This document shows positions 1 to 8,033 of a stretch of DNA of 64,000 nt, piece by piece; positions within the stretch are counted from its first letter, which is position 1; every line of letters starts with the position of its first letter. The notes under the pieces were generated by a model that searched no databases, was not told where the DNA came from, and was given only the letters and a program-made list of their open reading frames with translations. The position numbers and the translations under genes were made by a program. The DNA lies in assembly GCF_004795015.1 (NCBI RefSeq), contig NZ_SSBI01000022.1, forward strand, positions 50,261 to 114,260, in the 5' to 3' direction. The DNA is from Streptomyces sp. A1277. Its GTDB lineage: Bacteria; Actinomycetota; Actinomycetes; Streptomycetales; Streptomycetaceae.

Positions 1-104
1 ACGAAATAGAGTGATTGGGCACTGTTGGGTGTTTCAGCCGCTCGATCCCGCATACTGATACAGCACCGACGTCTCGGGCGCCCCTCGGCTAGTCTCGACG
101 CATC

Positions 105-152
105 ATGCGTTTCGGGCTGCTTCTTCTTAGCTGCCGCGGCGAGGGCCTGTAG
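105..152 (+). CDS. leuA leader peptide (attenuator), 15 aa
   Basis: This short frame, too small for ordinary gene calling, encodes MRFGLLLLSCRGEGL and ends in TAG 87 bases before leuA. Codons 5-8 are four consecutive leucine codons (CTG CTT CTT CTT, 117-128), the hallmark of a ribosome-sensing leader. A long stem can form just after the leucine run (134-145 with 166-177), and a small hairpin (144-148 with 157-161) overlaps the stop codon. A ribosome stalled on the Leu codons would leave the stem free to form, while one reaching the stop codon would cover its 5' arm. Leucine leader peptides before leuA are known in Actinobacteria; the exact switching here is inferred. Confidence 0.82.
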   Translation: MRFGLLLLSCRGEGL

Positions 153-177
153 TCGTAGGCCGACCCCCTCCCCGCGG
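134..177 (+). promoter_or_regulatory. leuA leader RNA stem
   Basis: CCGCGG (134-139) and GAGGG (141-145) pair with CCCTC (166-170) and CCGCGG (172-177), an 11-bp stem with one mismatch. It encloses a smaller GGCCT/AGGCC hairpin at 144-161 that uses part of the same strand. The stem begins six bases after the leucine codons of the leader peptide, as expected of a leucine-responsive attenuator. Whether control is transcriptional or translational cannot be decided from sequence: no U-run follows. Confidence 0.55.
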
Positions 178-239
178 AGTCTGGTGTTGCAGTGACACAG
201 TCGGCCGTCCCGTAGAAGGACCCCGAGGAGCCCTACGCC

Positions 240-2027
240 ATGACCGAAGTGAATCCCGCGCAGACCCCCGCCTCGAACGCCGTCGGCCGCCCCACGCCGA
301 TCACCAACGCCACGGTGCTGCAGAAGCCGTCCGGGATGCCGGTCCACAAGTACGGCCGCTACGAGGCCGTCGACATCCCCGACCGCACGTGGCCCGAGAA
401 GCGGATCACCAAGGCTCCCCGCTGGCTCTCGACCGACCTGCGCGACGGCAACCAGGCCCTGATCGACCCGATGTCGCCGGCCCGCAAGCGCGAGATGTTC
501 GACCTGCTCGTACGCATGGGCTACAAGGAGATCGAGGTCGGCTTCCCGTCCTCCGGCGAGACCGACTTCGCGTTCGTCCGCTCCATCATCGAAGAGGGCG
601 CGATCCCCGAGGACGTGACGATCTCCGTCCTGACGCAGGCCCGCGAGGAACTGATCGAGCGCACCGTCGAATCGCTGCGCGGCGCCCACCGCGCCACCGT
701 CCACCTGTACAACGCGACCGCCCCCACCTTCCGCCGCGTGGTCTTCCGCGGCACCCGGGACGAGGTCAAGCAGATCGCCGTGGACGGCACCCGGCTGGTC
801 ATGGAGTACGCCGAGAAGATCCTGGGAGACGAGACGATCTTCGGCTACCAGTACAGCCCGGAGATCTTCACCGACACCGAACTGGACTTCGCCCTGGAGG
901 TCTGCGAGGCGGTCTGCGACGTCTGGCAGCCCGAGGAGGGCCGCGAGATCATTCTCAACCTGCCCGCCACCGTGGAGCGTTCGACGCCGTCCACGCACGC
1001 GGACCGGTTCGAGTGGATGTCGCGCAACCTGTCGCGCCGCGAGTTCGTCTGCCTGTCCGTCCACCCGCACAACGACCGCGGCACCGCCGTCGCCGCCGCC
1101 GAACTGGCCCTGATGGCCGGGGCGGACCGGATCGAGGGCTGCCTGTTCGGCCAGGGCGAGCGCACCGGCAACGTCGACCTGGTGACGCTGGGCATGAACC
1201 TGTTCTCGCAGGGCGTGGACCCGCAGATCGACTTCTCGCAGATCGACGAGATCCGCCGCACCAGCGAGTACTGCAACCAGATGGAGGTCCACCCGCGCCA
1301 CCCCTACGCGGGCGACCTGGTCTACACCGCCTTCTCCGGCTCCCACCAGGACGCCATCAAGAAGGGCTTCGACGCCATGGAGGCCGACGCGGCCGCCCGG
1401 GGCAAGACCGTGGACGACATCGAGTGGGCGGTCCCGTACCTGCCGATCGACCCGAAGGACGTCGGCCGCTCCTACGAGGCGGTCATCCGGGTCAACTCGC
1501 AGTCCGGCAAGGGCGGTATCGCATACGTCCTGAAGAACGACCACAAGCTGGACCTGCCGCGCCGGATGCAGATCGAGTTCTCCCGGATCATTCAGGCCAA
1601 GACCGACGCCGAGGGCGGCGAGGTCACGCCGACGCAGATCTGGAGCGTGTTCCAGGACGAGTACCTGCCCAACCCGGACAACGCCTGGGGCCGCGTACAG
1701 ATCCGCTCCGGCCAGAGCACGACCGGTTCCGACGGCCGCGACACGATCACCGTCGAAGCGACCGTGGACGGCGCGGACACCGTGCTGACCGGCACCGGCA
1801 ACGGCCCGATCTCCGCGTTCTTCGAAGCGCTGCAGGCCATCGGCATCGACGCCCGGCTGCTGGACTACACCGAGCACACCATGAGCGAGGGCGCGAGCGC
1901 GCAGGCCGCCTCGTACATCGAGTGCGCCATCGACGGAAAGGTCCTGTGGGGCATCGGCATCGACGCCAACACCACCCGGGCCTCCCTGAAGGCGGTCGTC
2001 TCGGCCGTCAACCGCGCCACCCGCTGA
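240..2027 (+). CDS. leuA: 2-isopropylmalate synthase
   Basis: Catalyses the first committed step of leucine synthesis, condensing acetyl-CoA with 2-oxoisovalerate in the cytoplasm. The 595-residue protein has the HMGL-like TIM barrel with the metal-binding DLRDGNQA motif near residues 66-73, the VHPHNDRGT metal-binding histidines in mid-barrel, and a C-terminal LeuA dimer/allosteric domain from about residue 455 that normally binds leucine for feedback inhibition. Length is typical of the actinobacterial long form. The ATG at 240 follows GAGGAG at a suitable distance and lies downstream of a leucine-rich leader peptide, so expression is probably attenuated by leucine supply. Confidence 0.97.
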   Translation: MTEVNPAQTPASNAVGRPTPITNATVLQKPSGMPVHKYGRYEAVDIPDRTWPEKRITKAPRWLSTDLRDGNQALIDPMSPARKREMFDLLVRMGYKEIEVGFPSSGETDFAFVRSIIEEGAIPEDVTISVLTQAREELIERTVESLRGAHRATVHLYNATAPTFRRVVFRGTRDEVKQIAVDGTRLVMEYAEKILGDETIFGYQYSPEIFTDTELDFALEVCEAVCDVWQPEEGREIILNLPATVERSTPSTHADRFEWMSRNLSRREFVCLSVHPHNDRGTAVAAAELALMAGADRIEGCLFGQGERTGNVDLVTLGMNLFSQGVDPQIDFSQIDEIRRTSEYCNQMEVHPRHPYAGDLVYTAFSGSHQDAIKKGFDAMEADAAARGKTVDDIEWAVPYLPIDPKDVGRSYEAVIRVNSQSGKGGIAYVLKNDHKLDLPRRMQIEFSRIIQAKTDAEGGEVTPTQIWSVFQDEYLPNPDNAWGRVQIRSGQSTTGSDGRDTITVEATVDGADTVLTGTGNGPISAFFEALQAIGIDARLLDYTEHTMSEGASAQAASYIECAIDGKVLWGIGIDANTTRASLKAVVSAVNRATR

Positions 2028-2064
2028 TCCGGCGCCCGAAAGAGCCCGAAGTCGTACGGTCCGT

Positions 2065-2099
2065 GAACCCCGTCCACCCGCTTCCGGGGGGCGGGGTTC
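2065..2099 (+). terminator. leuA terminator hairpin
   Basis: GAACCCCG (2065-2072) is complementary to CGGGGTTC (2092-2099), with further G/C pairing inside, 38 bases after the leuA stop. There is no clear T-run, which is common for Streptomyces terminators. Confidence 0.6.
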
Positions 2100-2239
2100 G
2101 GCCATCTCCGGACGGTTGTGACAGGCGAGGTGCTGACGGCGCCACGGGGATGTGGTTAACATCACGTTCACACGGCAATGATGCCGAGGGGTACCTCCCG
2201 CGACCTTGGGGCCACGGGGGAGTTACGGAGGTGTGCGAC

Positions 2240-2944
2240 GTGCGGTCAGCCCTGGGACAACGCGCCATGAAGCTGCGTATCTGCGGCACCCGCACGCTGT
2301 GGGACGCCGTGGGCGACGGGGAGTTCTTCTGCCCCGGCTGCGGAGGCGACCGCAACTACCGCCGTCTCACCGGGCGTCGCCGCTTCGCCGTGCTCGGCGT
2401 GCCGCTGGTGCGGCGCGGCACCACGGGCCCGGTCGTCGAATGCGCCGCCTGCCACCAGCACTTCGAGCCGGAGGCGCTCGACCACCCCACCACCACCCGG
2501 TTCTCCGCGATGCTCAGGGACGCCGTGCACACCGTGGCCCTCGGCGTCCTCGCGGCCGGCGGCAGCACCTCCCGTACGGTCCTGGAGACCGCCGTCGAGA
2601 CCGTGCGCGGCGCCGGCTTCGAGGACTGTACGGCGGAGCAGCTCGCCACCGTCGTGGAGGTCCTGTCCGCCGACATCGGCCACGGCTCCGCGTTCGACCC
2701 CGCGGCCGAGGCATGCGGCGCGGCCCTCGCCATCGAGCTCCACGAGGCGCTGGAACCGCTCGCCCCGCACCTCGCCCCCGCCGGACGTGAATCGATTCTG
2801 CTGCAGGGCGCCCGGATCGCCCTCGCCGACGGGGCGTACAGCCCGGCCGAGCGCGAGGTGCTGACCACGGTCGGCGGGGCGCTGCGGCTCCGCGCCGAGG
2901 ACACCGCCCGCCTCCTCGCCGCGGCGGCGCGTACGCCCTCCTGA
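2240..2944 (+). CDS. TerB-like protein with N-terminal zinc ribbon
   Basis: A 234-residue cytoplasmic protein. Near the N terminus are two CxxC pairs (C31-P-G-C34 and C68-A-A-C71), a rubredoxin-type zinc ribbon. The remainder is an alpha-helical TerB/tellurite-resistance-like domain ending in the typical 'ADGAYSPAEREVL' EF-hand-like segment. GTG at 2240 is chosen because GGAGG (2227-2231) precedes it by eight bases; the frame stays open far upstream, but that part is a shadow of leuA. TerB-like proteins are tied to stress and metal response, but the exact role of this lone actinobacterial form is unknown. It stands alone between leuA and an uncharacterised gene. Confidence 0.85.
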   Translation: MRSALGQRAMKLRICGTRTLWDAVGDGEFFCPGCGGDRNYRRLTGRRRFAVLGVPLVRRGTTGPVVECAACHQHFEPEALDHPTTTRFSAMLRDAVHTVALGVLAAGGSTSRTVLETAVETVRGAGFEDCTAEQLATVVEVLSADIGHGSAFDPAAEACGAALAIELHEALEPLAPHLAPAGRESILLQGARIALADGAYSPAEREVLTTVGGALRLRAEDTARLLAAAARTPS

Positions 2945-3022
2945 CGCTCCGGACCCGCGCCCCGGTAGATTGGGTCCCTTCGGACGGCGCAAGCCCCCGG
3001 AGCCCTGATTGCGAGCTCCCCG

Positions 3023-3820
3023 ATGAGCCCCGAGCAGACCGGCGCACGCCTGCGCCTCGCCGCCGCGCTGGACCACCTGAGCGTCACCTTCGCCGGTATG
3101 ACCGCCCGCCCCGACGAGCACAACTGCGAGTGCCACTGGGGCGGCCCCGAGGAGCTGGCACAGCTCAAGACGCCGGACACCGCGCTCGACCCCGACCTGC
3201 TGCGGCGCAGCTGGCAGGCCCCGGACTGGACCGACCACGGCGCCGTGCTGCGCCGCATCCTGCCGCAGTTCGCCCGCGCCCTCGCCGGCGGTCTCGACGA
3301 CGCCTGGCCGGCGGACGTCGGCCGCTCGTTCTCCCTCGGCCGCTGGCAGGAGTGGCCCGACGCGCAGGCCGCGGCGGTCCGGGAGTTCCTGCACGCCTGG
3401 TGGGCGTCCACCCTGAGCGAGCCGGACCCGGTGGTGCCTGCGCACGACGTCCTGACGACGGTCATCGAGGCGTCCGCCACCGCCGGGCCCTGGCTCGCCG
3501 CCTGGGAGGCGCTGACCGGACCCCCGGCGGACGGTCACCTGGCCGGCCTGGTCGCCGCGTGGGAGTGGGAGCTGCTCGGGGACCAACTGCCCTGGACCGC
3601 CTGGGACAACGAGGACGAGATCCGGGCCGCGCTGACCGCCTGGCTCGTCCGGTACGCCCCCGCCCGGCTCCGCGCCCACGGCGCACCGGCGGAACTCATC
3701 GACCGGATACGGCTGCTCGGCCTCGCCGCCGACCGCTGGGACGACCCCCACTGGGACCGCTTCCCCCACGGGCCCGCCCGGCCGCAGGCCCCCACCGCCC
3801 CGGTACGCCCCGGGGAGTAA
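3023..3820 (+). CDS. hypothetical protein, 265 aa
   Basis: I do not recognise a named family. The protein is soluble, acidic and rich in Trp and Ala, with an HNCECHW segment near residues 33-39 (His and two Cys) that could bind metal. No signal peptide or membrane segment is visible. Codon bias is strongly GC at third positions, supporting a real gene. It ends just before a scrap of a LuxR-type regulator. Confidence 0.72.
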   Translation: MSPEQTGARLRLAAALDHLSVTFAGMTARPDEHNCECHWGGPEELAQLKTPDTALDPDLLRRSWQAPDWTDHGAVLRRILPQFARALAGGLDDAWPADVGRSFSLGRWQEWPDAQAAAVREFLHAWWASTLSEPDPVVPAHDVLTTVIEASATAGPWLAAWEALTGPPADGHLAGLVAAWEWELLGDQLPWTAWDNEDEIRAALTAWLVRYAPARLRAHGAPAELIDRIRLLGLAADRWDDPHWDRFPHGPARPQAPTAPVRPGE

Positions 3821-3869
3821 CCGGAGCGCCGCACCCTTCCCGGAAGCCCCCGCCGGGCCGGGCCCCGGC

Positions 3870-4097
3870 GCCCTGGGCAGGCTCTCCGAGCGCGAGCGCC
3901 AGGTCCTCGCCCTGGTCGCGCGCGGCCTCAACAACGCCGGGGTCGCCGAGAGCCTCGGCCTCAGCCCGCTCACCGCCAAGACCCACGTCAGCCGGATCAT
4001 GGGCAAGCCAGGCGCCCGCGACCGGGCCCAGCTGGTGATCGTCGCCTACGAACCGGGGCCGGTCGGGCCCGCGGGCGGCGGCGCGGCGGGGCACTGA
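3870..4097 (+). pseudogene. LuxR/NarL-type response regulator, C-terminal remnant
   Basis: This frame reads LSERERQVLALVARGLNNAG, then AESLGLSPLTAKTHVSRIM, and later DRAQLVIVAYE. That is the complete helix-turn-helix of a NarL/FixJ response regulator, ending at TGA 4095-4097. No receiver domain lies upstream: the preceding 800 bases belong to another gene in a different frame, and no start codon with a ribosome site is visible. The HTH is well preserved (GKPGARDR where families usually have KLGARDR), so the loss may be recent. It could only function if translated from an unseen start. Confidence 0.75.
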
Positions 4098-4155
4098 CCG
4101 GGCCGGGGCACGGGGGCCGGCCCCGCGTGTCGGTGGCGTACCGGACAATGGACGC

Positions 4156-4902
4156 ATGAGCTTGTTCCGGGACGACGGCGTGGTGCTGCGCACGCAGAAG
4201 CTGGGCGAGGCCGACCGGATCATCACGATACTGACCCGGGGCCACGGCCGGGTGCGGGCCGTCGCGCGCGGCGTGCGCCGCACCAAATCCAAGTTCGGGG
4301 CCCGGCTGGAGCCGTTCTCCCACGTGGACGTGCAGTTCTTCGCGCGCGGCAGCGAACTGGTCGGACGCGGGCTGCCGCTCTGCACCCAGAGCGAGACGAT
4401 CGCCCCGTACGGTGGTGGAATCGTCACCGACTACGGGCGCTACACCGCGGGCACCGCGATGCTGGAGACCGCCGAGCGCTTCACCGACCACGAGGGCGAA
4501 CCCGCGGTCCAGCAGTACCTGCTGCTGGTGGGCGGGCTGCGCACGCTGGCCCGGGGCGAGCACGAGCCGCACCTGATCCTGGACGCCTTCCTGCTGCGTT
4601 CCCTCGCCGTCAACGGCTACGCTCCCAGCTTCGACGACTGCGCGCGCTGCGGGCTGCCAGGACCGAACCGTTTCTTCTCCGTCGCGGCGGGCGGCATCGT
4701 ATGCGGCGACTGCCGGGTGCCCGGCAGCGTCGTACCCTCGGCGGAGGCCGTCGCCCTGCTGAGCGCCCTGCTCACCGGCGACTGGGAGACGGCGGACGCG
4801 TGCGAGGCGCGTCATGTCAGGGAGGGGAGCGGGCTGGTGTCCGCCTATCTGCACTGGCATCTGGAGCGCGGGCTGCGTTCACTGCGGTACGTAGAGAAGT
4901 GA
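4156..4902 (+). CDS. recO: DNA repair protein RecO
   Basis: RecO anneals single strands and helps load RecA in the RecFOR pathway of gap repair. The 248-residue protein has the N-terminal OB-fold (LFRDDGVVLRTQKLGEADRI) and a C-terminal helical domain with a CxxC...CxxC zinc site (CARC and CGDC). The ATG at 4156 gives the canonical N terminus. It is followed 21 bases later by uppS, a usual Streptomyces arrangement, so the two are probably cotranscribed. Confidence 0.96.
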   Translation: MSLFRDDGVVLRTQKLGEADRIITILTRGHGRVRAVARGVRRTKSKFGARLEPFSHVDVQFFARGSELVGRGLPLCTQSETIAPYGGGIVTDYGRYTAGTAMLETAERFTDHEGEPAVQQYLLLVGGLRTLARGEHEPHLILDAFLLRSLAVNGYAPSFDDCARCGLPGPNRFFSVAAGGIVCGDCRVPGSVVPSAEAVALLSALLTGDWETADACEARHVREGSGLVSAYLHWHLERGLRSLRYVEK

Positions 4903-4923
4903 CACAGGGAGACTGAGAAGCTC

Positions 4924-5742
4924 ATGGCAGTACGCGGGATGCTCGGCGGCCGTAACCGGCGCGACTACAAGACCCCGGAGCCGCACCCGTCCGGTGCCAC
5001 GCCCCCGAAGATCCCCGGTGAGCTGGTGCCCAAGCACGTCGCCGTGGTGATGGACGGAAACGGCCGCTGGGCCAAGGAGCGGGGCCTGCCCCGCACCGAG
5101 GGGCACAAGGTCGGCGAGGGCGTCGTCATGGACGTGCTCAAGGGGTGCATCGAGATGGGCGTCAAGAACCTCTCGCTGTACGCCTTCTCCACGGAGAACT
5201 GGAAGCGGTCCCCGGAGGAGGTGAAGTTCCTCATGAACTTCAACCGGGACGTCATCCGCCGCCGCCGTGACGAGATGGACGAGCTGGGCATCCGCATCCG
5301 CTGGGTGGGCCGCATGCCCAAGCTGTGGAAGTCGGTCGTCCAGGAGCTCCAGGTCGCCCAGGAGCAGACCAAGGACAACGACAGGATGACGCTGTACTTC
5401 TGCGTCAACTACGGCGGCCGGGCCGAGATCGCGGACGCCGCGCAGCGGATCGCGCAGGACGTCGCCGCCGGGCGGCTCGACCCGTCGAAGGTCAACGAGA
5501 AGACGTTCGCGAAGTACATCTACTACCCGGACATGCCGGACGTCGACCTGTTCGTGCGGCCCAGCGGCGAGCAGCGCACCTCGAACTACCTGATCTGGCA
5601 GAGCGCCTACGCCGAGATGGTCTTCCAGGACGTGCTGTGGCCGGACTTCGACCGCCGTGACCTGTGGCGGGCCTGCCTGGAGTTCGCCCAGCGCGACCGC
5701 CGGTTCGGCGGCGCCGAAGAGGCCGCCGCCTCCGGCAGCTGA
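4924..5742 (+). CDS. uppS: isoprenyl transferase (undecaprenyl diphosphate synthase type)
   Basis: A cis-prenyltransferase that extends farnesyl diphosphate with isopentenyl diphosphate to make the polyprenyl carrier for cell wall synthesis. The 272-residue protein shows the pyrophosphate-binding VVMDGNGRWA motif (catalytic Asp near residue 44), the FSTENWKR segment, and the C-terminal RPSGEQRTSNYLIWQ signature. The N-terminal 30 residues are a short basic extension. It lies directly after recO and converges with zur. Confidence 0.96.
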   Translation: MAVRGMLGGRNRRDYKTPEPHPSGATPPKIPGELVPKHVAVVMDGNGRWAKERGLPRTEGHKVGEGVVMDVLKGCIEMGVKNLSLYAFSTENWKRSPEEVKFLMNFNRDVIRRRRDEMDELGIRIRWVGRMPKLWKSVVQELQVAQEQTKDNDRMTLYFCVNYGGRAEIADAAQRIAQDVAAGRLDPSKVNEKTFAKYIYYPDMPDVDLFVRPSGEQRTSNYLIWQSAYAEMVFQDVLWPDFDRRDLWRACLEFAQRDRRFGGAEEAAASGS

Positions 5743-5747
5743 GCAAC

Positions 5748-5790
5748 GGGCTCGGCGGGGGCGTACGTGCTGTACGCCTACGCCGGGCCC
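5748..5790. terminator. uppS/zur convergent terminator
   Basis: The short gap between two convergent genes holds an imperfect inverted repeat with GGGC/CGGCG/GGCGTA on the left and TACGCC/CGCCG/GGCCC on the right. It could stop transcription from either side. Confidence 0.5.
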
Positions 5791-5798
5791 GGATCACT

Positions 5799-6233
5799 TC
5801 ACTTCTCGCCGCTCGCGCAGTCCGCGCACGTGCCGAAGACCTCGACCGTGTGCGCCACGTTCACGAAGCCGTGCTGTGTCGCGATGGTCTCCGCCCACTG
5901 CTCGACCACCGGGCCCTCGACCTCGACCGCCTTGCCGCACATCCGGCAGACCAGATGGTGGTGGTGCTCGCCGGTCGAGCAGCGCCGGTAGACGGATTCG
6001 CCCTCCGTGGTGCGCAGGACGTCCACCTCGCCGGCGTCGGCCAGGGACTGCAGGGTGCGGTAGACCGTCGTGAGGCCGACCGAGTCGCCCCGGTGCTTGA
6101 GAACGTCGTGCAGCTCCTGGGCGCTGCGGAACTCGTCCACCTCGTCGAGCGCCGCCGCCACGGCCGCCCGCTGCCGGGTCGACCGGCCGCGGACCGGAGC
6201 CGCGTTCGTTCCACTGATCGGCGCCGTCGCCAC
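5799..6233 (-). CDS. zur: Zinc uptake regulator Zur (Fur family)
   Basis: Fur-family repressor that binds Zur boxes when zinc is replete. The 144-residue protein has the N-terminal winged helix (VGLTTVYRTLQSLADAGEVD), the HHHHLVCRMCGK metal-binding segment and the C-terminal GTCADC pair that forms the structural zinc site. The GTG at 6233 is chosen because AGGAGG lies five bases upstream and the product matches the family length; the frame runs further upstream without support. It sits beside the znuBCA transporter genes it is expected to control. Identity as Zur rather than Fur rests on this context and on the Zur box at 9024. Confidence 0.93.
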   Translation of the reverse strand: MATAPISGTNAAPVRGRSTRQRAAVAAALDEVDEFRSAQELHDVLKHRGDSVGLTTVYRTLQSLADAGEVDVLRTTEGESVYRRCSTGEHHHHLVCRMCGKAVEVEGPVVEQWAETIATQHGFVNVAHTVEVFGTCADCASGEK

Positions 6234-6298
6234 AGGAGCCTCCTCGTGTCGCCCGTACATCTGTCGGGCCATTGTGCCAGCCCGCCCCGTCCGGGGGA

Positions 6299-7192
6299 TC
6301 AGACTCGGGCGTCGTCCGGTGCCGGGCGGGCCGCCGGTACTTCCAGGGTGCACCGCTCCGTCTCGGTTTCGCCGCGCCGGGCGCGGCTGCGGGCCAGTGG
6401 GGCGGCGAGCAGGGTCAGGGCGACGAAGACCCCGATGGCCAGCAGCACGATCGTCGCGCCGGGCGGGACGTCCTGGTAGTACGAGGTGATGGTGCCGGCC
6501 AGGGTGACGCCGACCCCGATGACGACGGAGAGCACGAACGTCACCTTGAAGGACCGGGTGATCTGCTGCGCGGCGGCGACCGGCACCACCATCAGGGCGC
6601 TGACCAGCAGCAGCCCGACGACCCGCATCGCGACGGTGACGGTGACCGCGGCGGTGACCGCGACCAGCAGGTTCAGCACGCGCACCGGCAGGCCGGTCAC
6701 CCGGGCGAACTCCTCGTCCTGGCTGACGGCGAACAACTGCCGCCGCAGCCCCACGGTCACCAGCAGTACGAACGCGGCCAGCAGCGAGATCGCGGTGATG
6801 TCCTCGGAGGAGACCGTGGACAGCGAGCCGAAGAGGTACGAGGTGAGGTTGGCGTTGGAGCCGGTGTCGGAGAGGTTGATCAGCAGGACACCGCCCGCCA
6901 TGCCGCCGTAGAAGAGCATGGCCAGCGCGATGTCGCCGCGGGTGCGGCCGTACCAGCGGATCAGCTCCATGACGACCGCGCCCGCGACGGCGACGGCGGT
7001 GGCCATCCAGACCGGGCTGGTGGAGAGCAGGAAGCCGAGGCCGACGCCGGTCATGGCGATGTGGCCGATGCCGTCGCCCATCAGGGCCTGCCGGCGCTGC
7101 ACCAGGTAGATGCCGACGGCGGGCGCGATGACGCCGACCAGTACGGCGGCGAGCAGGGCCCGCTGCATGAAGGGAGGGTTGAGGAATTCCAT
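6299..7192 (-). CDS. znuB: Zinc ABC transporter permease ZnuB
   Basis: Integral membrane subunit of the high-affinity zinc importer, ABC-3 family. The 297 residues form about eight hydrophobic segments, starting MEFLNPPFMQRALLAAVLVGV. The family segment GDGIGHIAMTGVGLG near residue 40 is the usual GDALSHA-like signature. The C-terminal 30 residues are charged and cytoplasmic. The start lies two bases after the znuC stop codon, so the genes are translationally coupled. Confidence 0.92.
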   Translation of the reverse strand: MEFLNPPFMQRALLAAVLVGVIAPAVGIYLVQRRQALMGDGIGHIAMTGVGLGFLLSTSPVWMATAVAVAGAVVMELIRWYGRTRGDIALAMLFYGGMAGGVLLINLSDTGSNANLTSYLFGSLSTVSSEDITAISLLAAFVLLVTVGLRRQLFAVSQDEEFARVTGLPVRVLNLLVAVTAAVTVTVAMRVVGLLLVSALMVVPVAAAQQITRSFKVTFVLSVVIGVGVTLAGTITSYYQDVPPGATIVLLAIGVFVALTLLAAPLARSRARRGETETERCTLEVPAARPAPDDARV

Positions 7193-7194
7193 GG

Positions 7195-7977
7195 TCAGCT
7201 CAGCAGTCCCGTCCGGACGGGCTCGGAAGCCGCGTGGGGGTGTACGTGGTCGTGGCCGGGCAGGGCGTGCTGCCCGACGGCCTTCGGGGGCGGCCCGTCG
7301 TGCATCACACAGCCGTCGCGGAGCACGACCGCCCGGTCGATCAGGGGCTCCAGCGGGCCCAGCTCGTGCAGGACGAGGAGGACGGTGGCGCCGGCCGCGA
7401 CCTGCTCGCGCAGGGTGTCGGCGAGGATCTCCTGGCTGGCCAGGTCGACGCCCGCCATCGGCTCGTCCATGATCAGCAGCTCGGGCTCGGCGGCGAGCGC
7501 GCGGGCGATCAGCACGCGCTGATGCTGGCCGCCGGAGAGGGCGCTGACCGAGTCCTTGGCGCGGTCCGCGAGGCCGACGAGCTCGATGGCCCGGTCCACG
7601 GCGGCGCGGTCGGCCCTGCGGGGCAGGCCCAGCCGGGTGCGGGACAGCCGCCCGGAGGCGACGACCTCGCGGATCGTGGCGGGCACGCCGCCGGCGGCCG
7701 TGGTGCGCTGGGGCACGTAGCCGACCCGGGCCCAGTCGCGGAAGCGGCGCAGCGGGGTGCCGAAGAGCTCGACGGTGCCGCCGCTCAGGGGGACCTGGCC
7801 GATGACGGAGCGGACGGCGGTGGACTTGCCGGAGCCGTTGGCGCCGAGCAGGGCCACGACCTCGCCGCGGCGCACGGTCAGGTCGATGCCGCGCAGCACG
7901 GGGCGTGCTCCGAGGGTGGCGGTGGCGTCGCGGACGACGATCACGGGTTCGGGGGTGGGGTTCTGGGGCTCGGGCAT
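7195..7977 (-). CDS. znuC: Zinc ABC transporter ATP-binding protein ZnuC
   Basis: ATPase that drives zinc import. Visible motifs are Walker A (GANGSGKST), the signature LSGGQHQR, Walker B (LLIMDEP) and the switch histidine in LLVLHEL. The C terminus carries a histidine-containing tail (HDHVHPH) that may bind zinc. ATG 7977 is preferred because GGAGG sits five bases upstream; a longer form from GTG 8037, whose GTGA overlaps the znuA stop, is also possible. Confidence 0.92.
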   Translation of the reverse strand: MPEPQNPTPEPVIVVRDATATLGARPVLRGIDLTVRRGEVVALLGANGSGKSTAVRSVIGQVPLSGGTVELFGTPLRRFRDWARVGYVPQRTTAAGGVPATIREVVASGRLSRTRLGLPRRADRAAVDRAIELVGLADRAKDSVSALSGGQHQRVLIARALAAEPELLIMDEPMAGVDLASQEILADTLREQVAAGATVLLVLHELGPLEPLIDRAVVLRDGCVMHDGPPPKAVGQHALPGHDHVHPHAASEPVRTGLLS

Positions 7978-8033
7978 GAGCGCCTCCGGTGCTGCTGCGC
8001 GGTTCGGGCCGATACGGGCGGTGCTGTCGTCGC

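Noticed and set aside
389..2944. An 851-codon open frame running through leuA into the TerB-like gene
   Set aside because: Only the part after 2240 has a ribosome site and family homology; the rest is the leuA shadow, Arg/Pro/Gly-rich in the manner of off-frame high-GC DNA.
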